Positions 32,206-44,304 are shown, counted from the first letter of the stretch. The stretch is DNA of 64,000 bases from Dactylorhiza incarnata (GCA_033032865.1 JAWHQI010000201.1:1675501-1739500), one strand, 5' to 3'. The notes: generated by a model from the sequence alone, not told the origin. Translations and numbers: made by a program.

Positions 32206-33811
32206 TGATGCGCAAAACTATATCCGCAAATGACAACGGCAAGTGTACCGTATCGAAAGTAGTAGAGGTTTATAAAACCAAGGTCGTATTAGACTCGCGG
32301 CGGTTGAGTACTCTTACTTTAAGAAAGTCTCTATTATTTTATCAATAGATCTTTGAGTTGGATTTTGCACTAAAGAGGATTTAAAATAATGATTATCACA
32401 ATAACAAGAGCGATTAGCACTTGATCTTTGAATCACCTCGGAGATAAAAATAAGAAGAAAGAACAAAATTGCATTCTTGTAATAAAATTGCTTTTACCGT
32501 GGAGATTCCCGAATTATGAACCCACCTTAGGTCGAGGATACGCCCAAGTAAGATTAGGAAATATCAACCGAATTCTCATTCTATAATTGATAACCTAATA
32601 CTTGCTTTACGGGGTGAATCCCGCTATTGGCTTTTACTCCAATCCGGAAGGGTAACGTCATCGTCTCTCGAGGATTGCATTCTACTCTTTTTTATCCTTG
32701 AGTGATCGATTCGTCTTACGAGCCTCTCAGCTAACTAAAGAATGAAAACAAGAACAAGAATTATATATCGAAAATATAATCTCGTTATCTTAAAATCAAG
32801 GATAGATCTTAAGCTTTTTAGAAAAGAGAAAGATCAATTCTAAATTACTTCAAAATTTTATTATTCCTTGGATCATCTCGATCGAGTACTAATAATATTT
32901 TAGTTACTCATGGAGATGGAGGAATCAAAAGACATAAAGGAGTACATAATAAAATAAGAGGAGAATAAGAAGCTAGGAGAACTAATTTTATTGATTCGCA
33001 AATGAAAATTACAAACTAAGGAATTGAGATTATGAACTATTTAATTGAAATTACAATTGCAAGAATAAAAAGAAGTGTAAGAACTACTAAAACATGAAAA
33101 TAAAACATGAAAAGAAGAGTCTAAGTCCTAAAAATTCGTCCCTGATCAGCTGGAGAAGCTCCCTTTAAATAGCTAAGAATTTGGTGTTACACGCCCTTGG
33201 TCACGCCCATAACCAAGGGGCGTGATCGAATCAGCAGCGGAGAGGGCGCCTTTTGGAGTAATTGCGGGCGTTACGTGTGTGACACGCCACTGGGTCACGC
33301 CCGTGACCCTGGGGCGTGTAATCTTTAAATTTGGCTGATGGCGGGAGGCTTCGGCGAGAAGTGGCGCGGGATGAGTCACGCCCGTGTACTGGATGACACG
33401 CCCCCTGGTCACGCCCGTGACCTGGGGCGTTTAATTTTAATTGATGTGGCATGCTTGTTCTGACCGAAGGAGGCGGGTCATGGCCATGACCATTGGTCAC
33501 GCCCCCAGGTCACGCCCGTGACCTAGGGCGTGGACTTGGCAAATCTTCACGAAATGCGCCCGGGGTGGTGGAATCTGGTCTGGAACACATATAGGCTATC
33601 ACGCCCCTTGGTCACGCCCGTGACCTTGGGCATGTACTTGACAATCTTGCTCAGAGTGCCCAGAAAACCTGAAAAACATAGAAAAGCTTAAGTTAGATTA
33701 TGAAATCAAAAAGGGAATGATTTATATGATATAATTCATATAATTTATATCATTTCATATTAAAAATATATTAAAACTATACTAAAAGATGAGTATATAA
33801 ACTACTCATCA
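32206..33811 (-). repeat. LARD 5' LTR
   Basis: 1606 bp, the partner of 27710-29316. The TATA-like box is at about 33172-33161 on the minus strand, with the palindrome array just upstream in element orientation (33185-33640). Confidence 0.92.
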
Positions 33812-34300
33812 CACTCCAGCACCAAAAACTTTCCACCTTGCCAGCCTCTCCAGAGATCAACCTGACCCACCGTCTATGAGAGCCTGGCAGCGGAATCGAT
33901 CTGGGGCACTCCAACACCAAAAACTTTCAACCTTGCCAGCCTCTCTAGAGATCAACCTGACCCACCGTCTATGAGAGCCCGGCAGCGGAACCGGTCTGGG
34001 GCACTCCAGCACATAAAACTTTCCACCTTGCCACCCTCTCTAGAGATCATTCTGACCCAACATCTATGAAAGCCCGACAGCGGAATCGATCTGGGGCACT
34101 CCAGCACCAGGAAATTTTCCACCTTGCCAGCCTCTCCAGAGATCAACCTGACCCACCGTCTATGAAAGCCTGGAAGCGGAATTGATCTGGGGCACTCCAG
34201 CACCAAGAAATTTTCCACCTTGACAACCTCTACATAGATGAACCTGACCCAACGTCTATGAGGGCCCGACAGGGGAATCGATCTGGGGAACTCCAACACC
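33812..34300. repeat. 95-bp tandem array (Tat-B 3' region)
   Basis: Units start at about 33812, 33907, 34002, 34097, 34193 and 34289, so the period is 95-96 bp. Each carries CACTCCAGCACC, TTTCCACCTTG and GAATCGATCTGGGG or variants. With the piece at 27610 at least six full units are visible. It lies downstream of the Tat-B integrase, where Tat elements often carry tandem repeats. Confidence 0.88.
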
Positions 34301-34399
34301 AAAAACTTGGGGATTCCTGCTTAGAAAAAACTTCCAAACCAATATATTGAGAGTAGAACATATAACAAGTCAATTTCAAAAAACTTCAAGGATAGAATC

Positions 34400-35660
34400 A
34401 TTTCAGGTCTCCCCGCTCCTGGCCAGGCCAATGAGTACCCCATCCAAATCCCAGAGGTGTTACACTCCTGACTTGAGTGCCTCATCTACAATATGTGTCC
34501 CCTCCTTGTTAGGATTGATTTTTTCCTACTGCGGCTCCTCTTCCGGCCGCGTCAACCTTCTTCAGCACCGGGTCTCCTTTCTCGAACTATTTTTCTCGGA
34601 TGTGCTTGTCCAAGTACCGAGTCATCCATTATTTGACCTCTTCTTGTCGGACGGTGGCTAAGTCTCGGAGCTCTTCCACTAGGTCCAGAGATAGCCTTTG
34701 CTCTTCACCATTTCCACTAGCCATTCTTCATCCCCCTCGGCCGCGGTGACCACCCTGGGGGTCTTCACTTCAAACTCCACAGGGAGAACGGCCTCGGACC
34801 CGTGGGAAAGCTTGAACAGAATATCTCCCATGGTCGTGTTCGGAGTGGTCCTCAGAGCCCAGAGGATCGATGGTAACTTCTCTACCCAGTTCCCGTTGAG
34901 GTTCTCGACATTCTTCATCAGCAAGTTCACGAAAATTTTGTTTGCCTCCTCCACCTGCCCATTGCTGGGTGTAGAAGCTGACGAACTCGTCACTATCAAA
35001 CTGCGGCCCGTTGTCTATAACTATGGCTAGCGGGAGCCCATGCCTACATATAATCTCACCCCATATGAAATTTCTAACTACTTGGGATGTTACCTTGGCC
35101 AGCGCCTTTACCTCCAGCCACTTGGAGAAATAATCAATCATCACCAACAAGAACCTTCTTTGGCAACTCGCTTGCGGGAAAGGACCTACAAGGTCCAAAC
35201 CCCATATAGGAAAGGGCCAGGGTGCTGTGATGGACCGGAGCCTTTGGGCTGGAAGGAGCTAGAGAGGAGCGAACAACTGGCACTTTGAACATTTCCTTGC
35301 GAACTCCGTCGCATCCTTATTGATGGTAGGCTAAAAGTAGCTCTGCGTCAACACTCTCCCCTCCAAGTTTCGGCCCCCGGAGTGGCTGCCACACTCGCCC
35401 GAGTGAATTTTCTCCTGGACCCTTGGGACCTCCCCCTCTGATACACAACGGGTTAGGAGTCCTGAGAGTGTTTTCCTGTACAGTCCTCCTGCATGCAAGG
35501 AATAATATGCCGATTTATACCTGAAGCGCCGCCTATCCATCTCCCCTTCATGTAACTTTCCCGATGTCAAGAAGGTGATGAAGGGATCCATCCATGATGC
35601 CCATTGGTCCACCTCCATTAGCTCACCCTCCTCGATGGATGGCCTGAAGAGGTCCGACAC
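34400..35660 (-). pseudogene. Tat-B integrase
   Basis: The upstream part has DRRRFRYKSAYYSLHAGGLY and SGECGSHSGGRNL of the zinc domain. The catalytic core follows with MDLVGPFPQ and the D in VIDNGPQFDSDEF, then NGQVEEANK with the expected Glu and AVLPVEFEV. The blocks lie in at least three frames (35660-35331, 35198-34770, 34999-34679), so the gene is broken by small indels. The C-terminal end fades at about 34400. Confidence 0.85.
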
Positions 35661-35689
35661 CGTCCCCGTGCCCTGGGACCGAACTTGGC

Positions 35690-36158
35690 TAGGAGGCCCG
35701 CCGCGACACTCTCCTCCCTTGGCACGTGATGGATTAAGAAGGTCCGGAACTACCCTATGAGCCCATTGTCCTTTTTCAGGTATCGCTGAAGAGTCAACTC
35801 CTTCACCTCAAACTCCCCCTAACCTGGCAAGCCACCACCATGGAATCTGTCGAGACCTACACATCCTGTACTCCCAATTCCCGGGCCACCCGCAGGCCGA
35901 CCACTACTGCCTCATACTTTGCCTGGTTGTTGGTCAGAGGAAAATGAATAATGATGGCCTGCTCGATCCTCGTCCCATGGGGCTTACCAAAACCACCCCT
36001 CCCCTGAAGAAATTCTTTCATGAGGCCCCGTCCACCAACATCCTCCAAGCCACCGAGCTGGGCAGCTCGGACTCTCCCACTTCGGTCACATTATCCGCCA
36101 AAAAGTCCGCCACCGCTTGGGCATTAATTGACAACCGGGGCACATATGAAATATCAAA
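35690..36158 (-). pseudogene. Tat-B second RNase H
   Basis: A minus-strand stretch with FPLTNNQAKYEAVVVGLRVA near 35970-35890, where the family's Glu is replaced by Lys in QAKYE, and neighbouring blocks interrupted by stops. It lies between RNase H and integrase, the position of the extra Tat RNase H. Confidence 0.75.
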
Positions 36159-36805
36159 TTAACTCAGCTCTACCGACCACTTTGACAACCTCCCGGAGTT
36201 CTCCACCCCTTCCATGATGTTGCGAAGGGGGTGGTCGGTCACAAACTTGTTCAAATACGCTTGGAAATAGGGCTGGAGCTTCCGGGACGACAATACCAAG
36301 GTGAAGGCCAACTTCTCCAGGATGGGGTACCGAAGCTCCGTCTTCCTTAGGACGCGGTTAACATAGTAGATTGGGAGTTGCCTTCTACCTTCTTCCCGGA
36401 CCAGCACCGAACTTACTGCCTCGGGTACTACCCCCAAGTATAGGGACAAGTCCTCTCCTTATCTTGGCCCTTGCAGCAGGGGAGCTTGGGTCAATTGTTC
36501 CTTCAGTGCTTGAAACACCCTCTCGCACTCAGGGGTCCATTCAAACTTTTGATTCCCCCGCAGCACCTTAAAGAAGGGTACACACTTCTCTCTCGCCCTG
36601 GAGAGGAACCTACTGAGCCCGGCAAACTTTCCCGTGAGGCATTGAACCTCCTTCGCGTTCCTTGGCGACCCCAACTCTATGATGGCCCTGACTTTGTCTG
36701 GATTGGGCTCCACCCCCACTAGGGTGAGCAAGTGGCCGAGGAACTTTCCCCGGCTAGCCCCGAAGACACACTTCTGGGTGTTGAGCTTCATCTTAAATCT
36801 TCTCA
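36159..36805 (-). pseudogene. Tat-B RT end and first RNase H
   Basis: The RT connection region starts at the truncation edge (KMKLNTQKCVFGASRGKFLG) and continues with PNPDKVRAIIELGSPRNAKEV. RNase H follows (LYLGVVPEAVSSVLVREEG, YPILEKLAFTLVLSSRKLQP, VTDHPLRNIM). A frame break near 36450 separates the two. The YVDD catalytic box would lie just upstream of the truncation and is absent. Confidence 0.85.
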
Positions 36806-37264
36806 AGAATTTCTCATGGCATTTATGTCATTAATTCAAAAAATTGACAAATGATAATCATCAATTTATGCAAGCTATATGACCACCAAATATTCATTAC
36901 AAATGCCCAGGGACTCAACATGATGTTACTAGGGATTTATCAAACTTTCACTATTTCTTATTTTGTTTTATCCATAATTATTTCAAAATTACATAAAGGG
37001 AATATATCTTGACTTATGCCATTATTTAGGGTTTTAGATCTCAAAGATCCTAATTTCCTATGAGATGATGTATTATACCATCACAAATGTGGGGTTAAAA
37101 TTTCAGAGGCTGAGGCCAAGCCAAATGGACTAGGTTCACAAATTACCCATTTGGGCTATATGCACACCACTCCATCACCATGCAAAGACATGCAAGTGGA
37201 ATAACCCAACATGTATTGGTCCAGTTGCACTCAAATTTTTACCAAGGCTAATTGATGACCTAAT
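36806..37264. other. Unclassified non-coding remnant F, left piece
   Basis: About 460 bp of AT-rich sequence with no gene. It is the left flank of Sirevirus D and continues at 55603, as the CTAAT duplication shows. It has no visible TG start at its junction with Tat-B. Confidence 0.6.
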
Positions 37265-38579
37265 TGTTGGAACATGCTTTCCGCATCTCTTAGTTTGACA
37301 ATAACAAATCCTATTGTAATTGATCATACATGCATTGTGTTTATATTGTGCAGGATCTTCAACATTCAATCCCCAAATGACTGTGAAAAAGAAAGACCTC
37401 GAAGCGACATCAGGATGATTCTTTGTTGATACCGCAGAGCATTAGAACTACCGCTGGCGCTAGCGAATCGACAAAATAGTGTTCGACGAAAATAGATGTC
37501 GTTCGACGAAAATGCCATTCGACGAAATTGTGTTCGACGAAAGTAGATGTCCTTCGACGAACTGGCGTTCGACGAAATGAAACCAGCGTTCGATGAAATC
37601 TGAGGACGTCCGACAAAATTGAGTTTGATGAAATGAAAACGGCGTTCGACGAAATGAGATGTGTTCGATGAATTGTGAAGACGTTCGACGAAATGTGTTC
37701 GATGAAAGGAGAGGTCGTTCGACGAAAATGGCGTTCGACAAAATAAGCTGTTGTTCGACGAAAAGAGATGTGCTCTACAGCGGAGCGTTAGAACTAACAC
37801 TGCGCTAGCATAAATGGAAACAATTGACGAGAAGGAAACATTGGAGAAACAGGAATGTCGACGGGATGCTATTTTGGCAAGTACTATCGCGGCGCGTTAA
37901 GGACTAACCCACGGCGGTAGCTTTTGGAATCCTTCCGTCTGCATGTGATTGAGGAGCAAATATGGAAGGAGATATTGGCTGAAGGAAGGTTATCTCACTA
38001 TCGCGGAGCATTAGCGTTACCGCGGCGTGCTAGTCGGAGCTCAAGGTTTGGCGGTCAAAAGTTTCCTAAGTTGCCACGATCCGTGTGCTTGATCATTGCC
38101 TAATGTGGCTACCGCGGGGCGGTAGTACTACCGCAGGCGGTTGCGGCTGATTCTATTTAAAAATGTGCGCCTCCTCCGTTGTTGCTTGCTGTTAGAGAAC
38201 GAATTGAAGCCATATATTCAAAGCACTCGTGAGAGCCTTCTCCAAGCGGCCCGAAGAACTCCGTCAAGGTTCGTGAACGCACAGAACTTGAAGACCGATC
38301 CGATCTCATCTACATCGACAACAAGTTCTTCTTATTGAGGGAGTTTCTAGTTTCTAATTGTAACCTTTATATCTTTTGTTTCGGTAGAGGAATTCGCCAC
38401 ACGGCGACTAGGGCCTTGCGGGGACTAGGTGGAAATTCGCCTCGTGTTGGCGACTAGGTCTAGGGAGTAGATCTAGGGATGCTCGAGGCCTTCTAGTGAT
38501 AGATTGGCTAGAGCGGCTTGAGGCCTTATCTAGGGAGAGATAGGCTAAAGCCAATCGGTCCTTGGGAGAAGGGTCAGTA
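37265..38579 (+). repeat. D 5' LTR, first part (split by E)
   Basis: It starts TGTTGGAACATGC and matches 53968 onward up to the E insertion. The TATA-like CTATTTAAAA at about 38152-38161 follows directly on the palindrome arrays. Confidence 0.9.
37436..38140 (+). repeat. TTCGACGAA and CTACCGC/GCGGTAG arrays in D U3
   Basis: About 16 copies of TTCGACGAA or single-base variants (mostly CG to TG or CA) lie at 37470-37775, spaced about 11-25 bp apart. They are flanked by larger dyads built from CTACCGC and GCGGTAG, notably at 38109-38143. The 3' LTR copy is at about 54134-54850. The TATA-like box follows within about 15 bp. Confidence 0.85.
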
Positions 38580-39690
38580 TGTTGGATCGGTCGGCGCCCT
38601 TAGAGGGTGGGGCGGGGGGTGAATAAGGGTTTTCAAAAACTTTAGATTATATTTATAAAAACTTTGAAATATTGCAAGATTAATAAAGAGACATCAAGTA
38701 AAACAATAATAAAGAGATATGCTTTATTAATATCAAATAATGTTTTACAAAACTTGATTTCTATGACGCTAGAAATCGGGGGCGACTAATAAAAATTCTT
38801 TTTCGTTTTCTATACCGACTCGTATCCCCACGAACCGGTTGGCTTTAGCCGATCTCTCCCCAGATACAGCCTCAAGCCGCTCTAGCCAATCTATCCCCAG
38901 AAAGGCCTCGAGCACCCCCTAGACCTAGCCTAGATCTAGTCGCCAACACGAGGCGAATTTCAGCCCTAAGTCCTACCCCAGACCTAGTCGCCAACACGAG
39001 GCGATTTCACTACCGTTTACAGAAAAGATATGAAATGAAAAGACAATAATATAAAAACTCCCACTATGTGGATCTCTTGGAGAAGTGGACGAAGGCCCGC
39101 AGAGTATGATCGTAGTCGATGCAGCCTTTCATCATGATGATGACGCGTGTTGAAATCTTCTCCACGGATCTCCTTAAGGATTTATGGAATTGTGGGAGTA
39201 TCGCTCTGAATCTTCCTCTCTCTGCTGAGGCACGAAGCTCTGGAGTTTGGGATTGGAGGAGGATAAAGAATTCGGAGCCAAAGCATCCAATTTATAGACT
39301 TAGCGCTACCGCCGGCGCTAGTAGCTACCGTCGGCGCTATCCCCGATTAAGAAACTTCTTGCGCGGTAGGATCTTCAATCTGCGGTAACGAGGCTTTCAT
39401 TCCTTCTGTGTTCACCGATACCGCCGGCGTTATCCGCTACCGCCAGACGTTAGCGCCTTCCATAACAGCTCCCGGAAATGTGCTCATCATCGCTAGCGCC
39501 TGGCGCTAGTTGCTACCGCCTGCGCTAGTGAGCCTCTTCGAATTTTGGCCTCAATTTTGGGGGCATTCATCATGTGTACTCCTTGAGTCATGTGGACCTA
39601 GTAAACCTGCAAACTTGAACACACAAGATCAGATACACATAGGATTTGTTATTCTCAAACCTAGGAGATGCGGATGACCATGTTCCAACA
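38580..39690 (-). repeat. E 3' LTR
   Basis: 1111 bp. Its palindrome array is at 39300-39535 (CTACCG, CGGCGCTAG). The minus-strand TATA-like CTATAAATTGG at 39297-39287 is directly downstream of the array in element orientation. Confidence 0.92.
39300..39535 (-). repeat. GCTACCGCCGGCGCTAG array in E U3
   Basis: Five or six dyads and half sites of GCTACCGCC / GGCGCTAGT and GCTAGCGCC. The same array is at 46085-46312 in the other LTR. The wording is shared with D and with the Tekay element. Confidence 0.85.
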
Positions 39691-40160
39691 AACTCCCCTT
39701 TTTGATAATAACAAATCCATTAATGATAAATAAAAGCATTAATAAATAAGCATGATGAAACTCTACTTGTGTGTGTGTGAGAGTGATGACTTAGGATAAT
39801 TATTGATTTTAGCATTTAGAATTGCTCCCCCTAAATATATGCTCCCCCTATGTGAATGCTCCCCTAATATGTATGCTATCAACTTAATCAATCATGTTGT
39901 GTTTGCATTTTGATAGCGGATTATATATTTATCATGTTAGTTCTCCCCCTTTTGCATTTTATCATGTTAGTTCTCCCCCTTTGTTATTAGCAAAAGTGGG
40001 TAGGGAAACAAAGCACTAAAAAATGTGTAAATAAAAGAGGAGGCATGATCGAGCTTTTGAAGTAAATGATAAGGAGTTTTAGATTTGTCTTTCATTGAAA
40101 ATGATCAGAGTTATGACTTATTTTATCCCTTTTGTTTGTAGTTCTCCCCCTTTTATAAAT
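39691..40160 (-). promoter_or_regulatory. Polypurine tract cluster of E
   Basis: On the minus strand, AAGGGGAGTT abuts the 3' LTR. Related GGGGGAGAA or GGGGGAGCA strings recur at least six times up to about 40155. Repeated polypurine tracts are a known Sirevirus trait. Confidence 0.75.
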
Positions 40161-41362
40161 CAGAGTTTAGCAAAAAATAATGATTTTCCCTTTAAATAAG
40201 AGTTTTAAGCCCAAAAAAATCATGATTTCCAAGTAACCAATCTACCCAGACAATATGTCAACACACTAGCCCCGTACTAAGTGACGGATGGGCATGAGGA
40301 GCTGCAAACATGCCGTAGGTTGGGGTGTTAATCCCATATGCAAACACTAGACAAAAAACTTAACCTAGCACTCTTTCCCCCCAGTGCCTCGCAAGGCCCC
40401 ACTGGAACCCTCCCCGGTTAAGGACAAGACATGACTAGAGATAAGGTTATCTAATGTCTACAACCCTACGCCCCCGCTATGGTGAGAAATGAAGTCATGG
40501 ATAACAATTATTGGAAACATTAAGCATTTAAATCTAATGGGAAATATGATAGCATATGGGTTTATATTTTTATTTGAATTTTTGAAATAAAACTCACATA
40601 GCTATATTGAAATTCATGAATGAATCAGAGTTTTAGTATTTCGGAAGATTTCGAAAAAGAAACATCATAATACTAAATAAGAGTTTAAGTTAAAAAGAGA
40701 TGTTTTATAAACAATATTTCACTTGTTGGAGGAGTGTTTAGAATAGAAATAAAAAAATTCAACCAATATAAAGTTTACCAAGCAAGTCTACCACTTGTTG
40801 CAAGAAAGGAATTTGAAGATTCAAGTGATGATGCACACAAGATGAAAGATTTTAAATAAGTATTAAAGTGCAAGGTAAAACAATTATATGGTAATGATGC
40901 GGAAGACATATAGAAGTACAAAAAACATCTTATGGTAATCAATGATGGTTCATAAAAAGATATATGAGTTCAATTTCAAAAAGAAGATGTTTTTGTAAAT
41001 CATTTTGTATTTAAAATTTTTGTTTTTACAATACAGTAACCAAGCATGAAATAATCTTATCAAAAAGAGATTACTACAATGTTACTTTAATTCACAATTT
41101 CAAAACATACCAAACATTGTAGAAAGCATGCTAGGTTATCTAGTGCATTTCATAAATAAAGAGTAGTATAGAATTAGCATTAGGATCCAATACTCATGAG
41201 AAGAAGTGTTATGGAAGATACTGATGTGCATAAAAGTGTATTTTGAATAGAGTAAACAAATGTTCTAATCAAAAATATAAGTAATATGTAAAGTAAAGAG
41301 CACAATAAAACACAAATAATTTTACTTCCACTCACTTCAATGCACAAAAAAATGTACAACTA

Positions 41363-41605
41363 CCAAGGTGCTTTGCACACACAATGCTCATTAAGACTTA
41401 TCAGGGTGCAAAGTAGTGCTTGGGGGATCACATAATTTTATTGTTCAATATTGTTTTTTTTATTGTGATCCGGTGTACTTATGAATAAGTGGTTTTTATT
41501 TTGAAAGAAAGTTATGGTTTGCACAAGATACTTTATTATTCTTTCCAAGGTGCTCAACCTCACAACGCTTATTAAGACTTATCAGGAGGTTCAAGTAGTG
41601 CTTGG
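41363..41605 (-). ncRNA. Pair of conserved hairpin modules in E
   Basis: Copy 1 (41363-41423) has inner arms TTTGCAC and GTGCAAA. Copy 2 (41545-41605) has inner arms AACCTC and GAGGTT. Both have outer CCAAG/CTTGG arms and share the loop CTGATAAGTCTTAAT followed by GAGC or AAGC and RTTGTG, read in element sense. The arms change together while the loop is kept. A matching pair is in D at 52789-53009. This is a candidate structured RNA; no transcript evidence is available here. Confidence 0.65.
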
Positions 41606-42122
41606 TAGTGTTATCTTTGTCACTTTATTTTATGATTTTGTTTTGTACAAAGTTCTCCGAATACACTTGTTTTGCAAACCAATATAATTTATGAAAAAGA
41701 TAACCACTTTTCTTAACTTTTAAAAGTGCAAATAAAGGTTGTGTAGGTAAGATACTTGTGTAATTTTAATTCATTGTACTATTACAAAACATACACAAAC
41801 ATTCTTAGATTAAACACATAAGTAGACAATGCCTAAATAAGTGAGTGAATTGCGATCATTATCAAACATAAAACATTACTCATACTTAGAGGCATGCTAC
41901 GCATAGTTCTACACAACTTTTTCAATATAAATTATGCACATATTAATAGATGTATCAAAGCATGATAAAGGCAATGTTCAAAGTAGTTTGAAAAGATAAA
42001 TTGCAACATTATAGAAGTTCTAACTAATAGATTAAATCATGCTTGATTTTTACAATAAAGTCCATACAGTATTTTTTGAAAAATAATTTTTATTTAAAGT
42101 TTGAACTTATAAAATTGATCTT

Positions 42123-42210
42123 GGACTTCCCGAGGACTACCTTGTGAGAGGTTCGCCCGGTACTAGGTGATATGATGGGATGATAGCCCAAATCACCCTT
42201 TCGCAAGATA
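42123..42210 (-). repeat. 85-bp mobile module, E copy
   Basis: The plus-strand text GGACTTCCCGAGGACTACC...GGTACTAGG...GATGGG...GCCCAAATCACCCTTTC aligns with the LARD copies and with 61095-61188. Confidence 0.75.
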
Positions 42211-43806
42211 CATAGAAAAGTTAAGTTCAGAAGAATAATTTTGATACTTGTTTTTGTTTTGTTTTATATTTTTGTAGTTGATTTTTACAAATAAAAGCAT
42301 ATTTTTGTAATTTGGCTTTTGTATTTTTGTATTTGATTTTTCAAAAAATAAAGAAAAACAGAAGTGCAAAAACTAAATAGAAAATATAGATTTATATATT
42401 TTTATGGATTTTTCGAATTTTAAAAAATACAGAAAATCGAACATGGACGCTAGCGCCTGAGGTAGCGCTAGCGCGGGAGACAGTAAGTGATTTTTGAGGA
42501 TATTGGAAATTTTGATTCTTGATCTTGATTAGGTGTCCCATTAGGAGTGTCTTGCTGAAATTGCAGAATTTAAGGAGATGTTTTTGATGGTTAAACACCA
42601 AAAAAAATGCATTTTTGAATTTGTGTTAATTTGAAAGATCTAGGACACCTAATCATCGCATGAAACATATTTTCTTATATCTTTATTATGATTTTTCAAA
42701 GGCTTGTGTTTACCAAAATAATGTAATAGATAGAGAATGTAGCCACAAGACATCATGTTTGAATTCACCAAATAAGCATGATTTTTTAATTATGAACTAA
42801 TGTATATGCGAAGAATAAACTAGGTATGCCCTAGATACCAATATCCAGACAATATGTCTTGACAAAAACTTATAAAACCTATCATAGACACAAATGTTCT
42901 TTAGGTACCAATGTTAGTATGATAAGTTTGAGATTAATGTTATGCCAAAGTTTGATAGTGTTTCAATTTATAAACCTAAAATGGAGTGACAATTCTATTT
43001 GGTTTGATATCAAAATGATTTATAGGTCTAAACTAGAAATAAATCACAATACACACATAATACACCATAACACCAACCATGGTAAACAATTATAATGTCA
43101 ATTGTTATCATATAATTTGTGATAGTTGTTTATAGATGATACTTGATATGGATTATGATTTTAGAGATGTTTAGCAAAAGATATCACTAGATCATGGTGG
43201 TGTTTGTCAATTCAATATTCATTATGAAGATAACTTTTTTCAACACATTTTAGTGATTTTCCTTTAATTAAGAATTTTGAATATATATATGTGATTTTTT
43301 GATAGGTGAACAATAGTGATGGTTTAGATCATGTTTGACATTAAGGAGAGAACACAATATAATTTTTTGTTGTGAACAATGACACCCATATTGAAAGTTG
43401 AGCTTTTATTTAAATCTTGAATTTTCTTTTAGATCAAGTTATTTCACTAAACCACTTGTTGGTGAAGGCTAAGAATCTTAATAGCCTAATAACCGGATTT
43501 AATTTGAAATATCTTATAGCAAATTTAGAGTTTGATTCATATGGATAATATAAGATATTTATAATAATAAAAGATAGGTCATCAAAATAAAAATATGATT
43601 TTGAATTTTGATCAAAAATGATTTATAAACTCATTAAGCTTTATGAGATAAAATCATATTTCCAATACTATATAGGATGACCATGGCATGATAGTTTAAA
43701 AAGAACACAAAAAGAAAAAGATAGAAAAGACATTAAAGCACATCATGAAGTAGAAATTTGTGTATTTCATTTTAATTGATTTCTACTTCATGCAAATGAT
43801 GGGATA

Positions 43807-44304
43807 CTAATGAATAAGAGATTTAGGTATCCAAAGAGGACCGGGAGTGACGGTTCCTTTGGGTACCCAAATACATCGTGTTTTCTTTTGGGGAGATAGT
43901 GATGAGTGGACCCTTTCTTTTGACATTAGTGTGTTATTCTTAAGAATGGGTCTCCATTCATACTTTGGTTTAATGTTATTCTTATATGTCAAATTTCCAT
44001 TATGATAATCTTTATATTGATGATTATGATTGTAATGATTATTGAAGGTATTTTTCATAGGAAATTTGTGAACGTTTAATTTTTTGTTGGGAGAAGATTG
44101 ATATTGTAAATGATGATGATGATAGTGTTTTGGAATTTCATTTACAATCTTTTGATGTTTTTTATTCCCATTGTTTGGTTTATTCATATTTTGAGATATC
44201 ATATTTAACTTGCTTTTAGAGTTTGTTTGATATTGAGAATTTTTCTTTAAGATTTTCTTAAGCAAGATAATTTTAGTTTCTGATTCATTGTTCTTAAGTT
44301 TCAA
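43807..44304 (-). CDS. E gag-like ORF, C-terminal part
   Basis: A minus-strand frame of 165 codons, rich in Asn, Lys and His (HHHHLQYQ, NHYNHNHQYKDYHNGN). It ends in CIWVPKGTVTPGPLWIPKS, which resembles the gag-pol linker of Sirevirus elements. It overlaps the upstream gag-like frame by four bases at 44301-44304 and is likely its continuation after a frame change. No zinc knuckle is readable. Confidence 0.55.
   Translation of the reverse strand: MKLKNNESETKIILLKKILKKNSQYQTNSKSKLNMISQNMNKPNNGNKKHQKIVNEIPKHYHHHHLQYQSSPNKKLNVHKFPMKNTFNNHYNHNHQYKDYHNGNLTYKNNIKPKYEWRPILKNNTLMSKERVHSSLSPQKKTRCIWVPKGTVTPGPLWIPKSLIH

Larger units (their letters stand above)
27710..33811 (-). mobile_element. Non-autonomous LTR element (LARD-like, Athila-related)
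   Basis: LTRs of about 1.6 kb (27710-29316 and 32206-33811), ending TGATG...CATCA, and the exact TSD CACTC (27705-27709, 33812-33816) define a 6.1-kb element. In minus orientation the primer-binding site follows the 5' LTR at 32205-32185 (TTTGGCGTCATTTCC, close to the tRNA-Asp-type site of Athila). The polypurine tract precedes the 3' LTR (AAGTATGGGGGT, at 29330-29317). The 2.9-kb interior has no protease, RT or integrase, only one long ORF. It must use enzymes from another element. Confidence 0.9.
33812..36805 (-). mobile_element. Tat-B, truncated Tat-lineage Ty3/gypsy element
   Basis: The minus-strand remains run from mid-RT at 36805 to integrase and the 95-bp array. gag, protease, the first half of RT and both LTRs are missing. 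The protein sequences are clearly different from Tat-A, so this is another family of the lineage. The upstream edge at 36805 joins unrelated sequence without a TG/CA end. Confidence 0.85.
40161..43806 (-). other. E post-gag interior, non-coding
   Basis: About 3.6 kb of AT-rich sequence with no supported gene. It holds two covarying hairpin modules (41363-41423 and 41545-41605), one copy of the 85-bp module (42123-42210), and a GCTAGCGC/GCGCTAGC dyad at about 42447-42478. A GC-richer block at 40225-40500 is unexplained. In an autonomous relative pol would sit here. Confidence 0.7.

Noticed and set aside
37470..37775. Regularly spaced TTCGACGAA repeats resembling a CRISPR array
   Set aside because: Repeats are 9 bp, spacing is irregular, no cas genes exist, and the array lies in the U3 of a plant LTR.
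42392..43095. Short ORFs in the E interior
   Set aside because: AT-rich, short and unlike any pol or gag domain.
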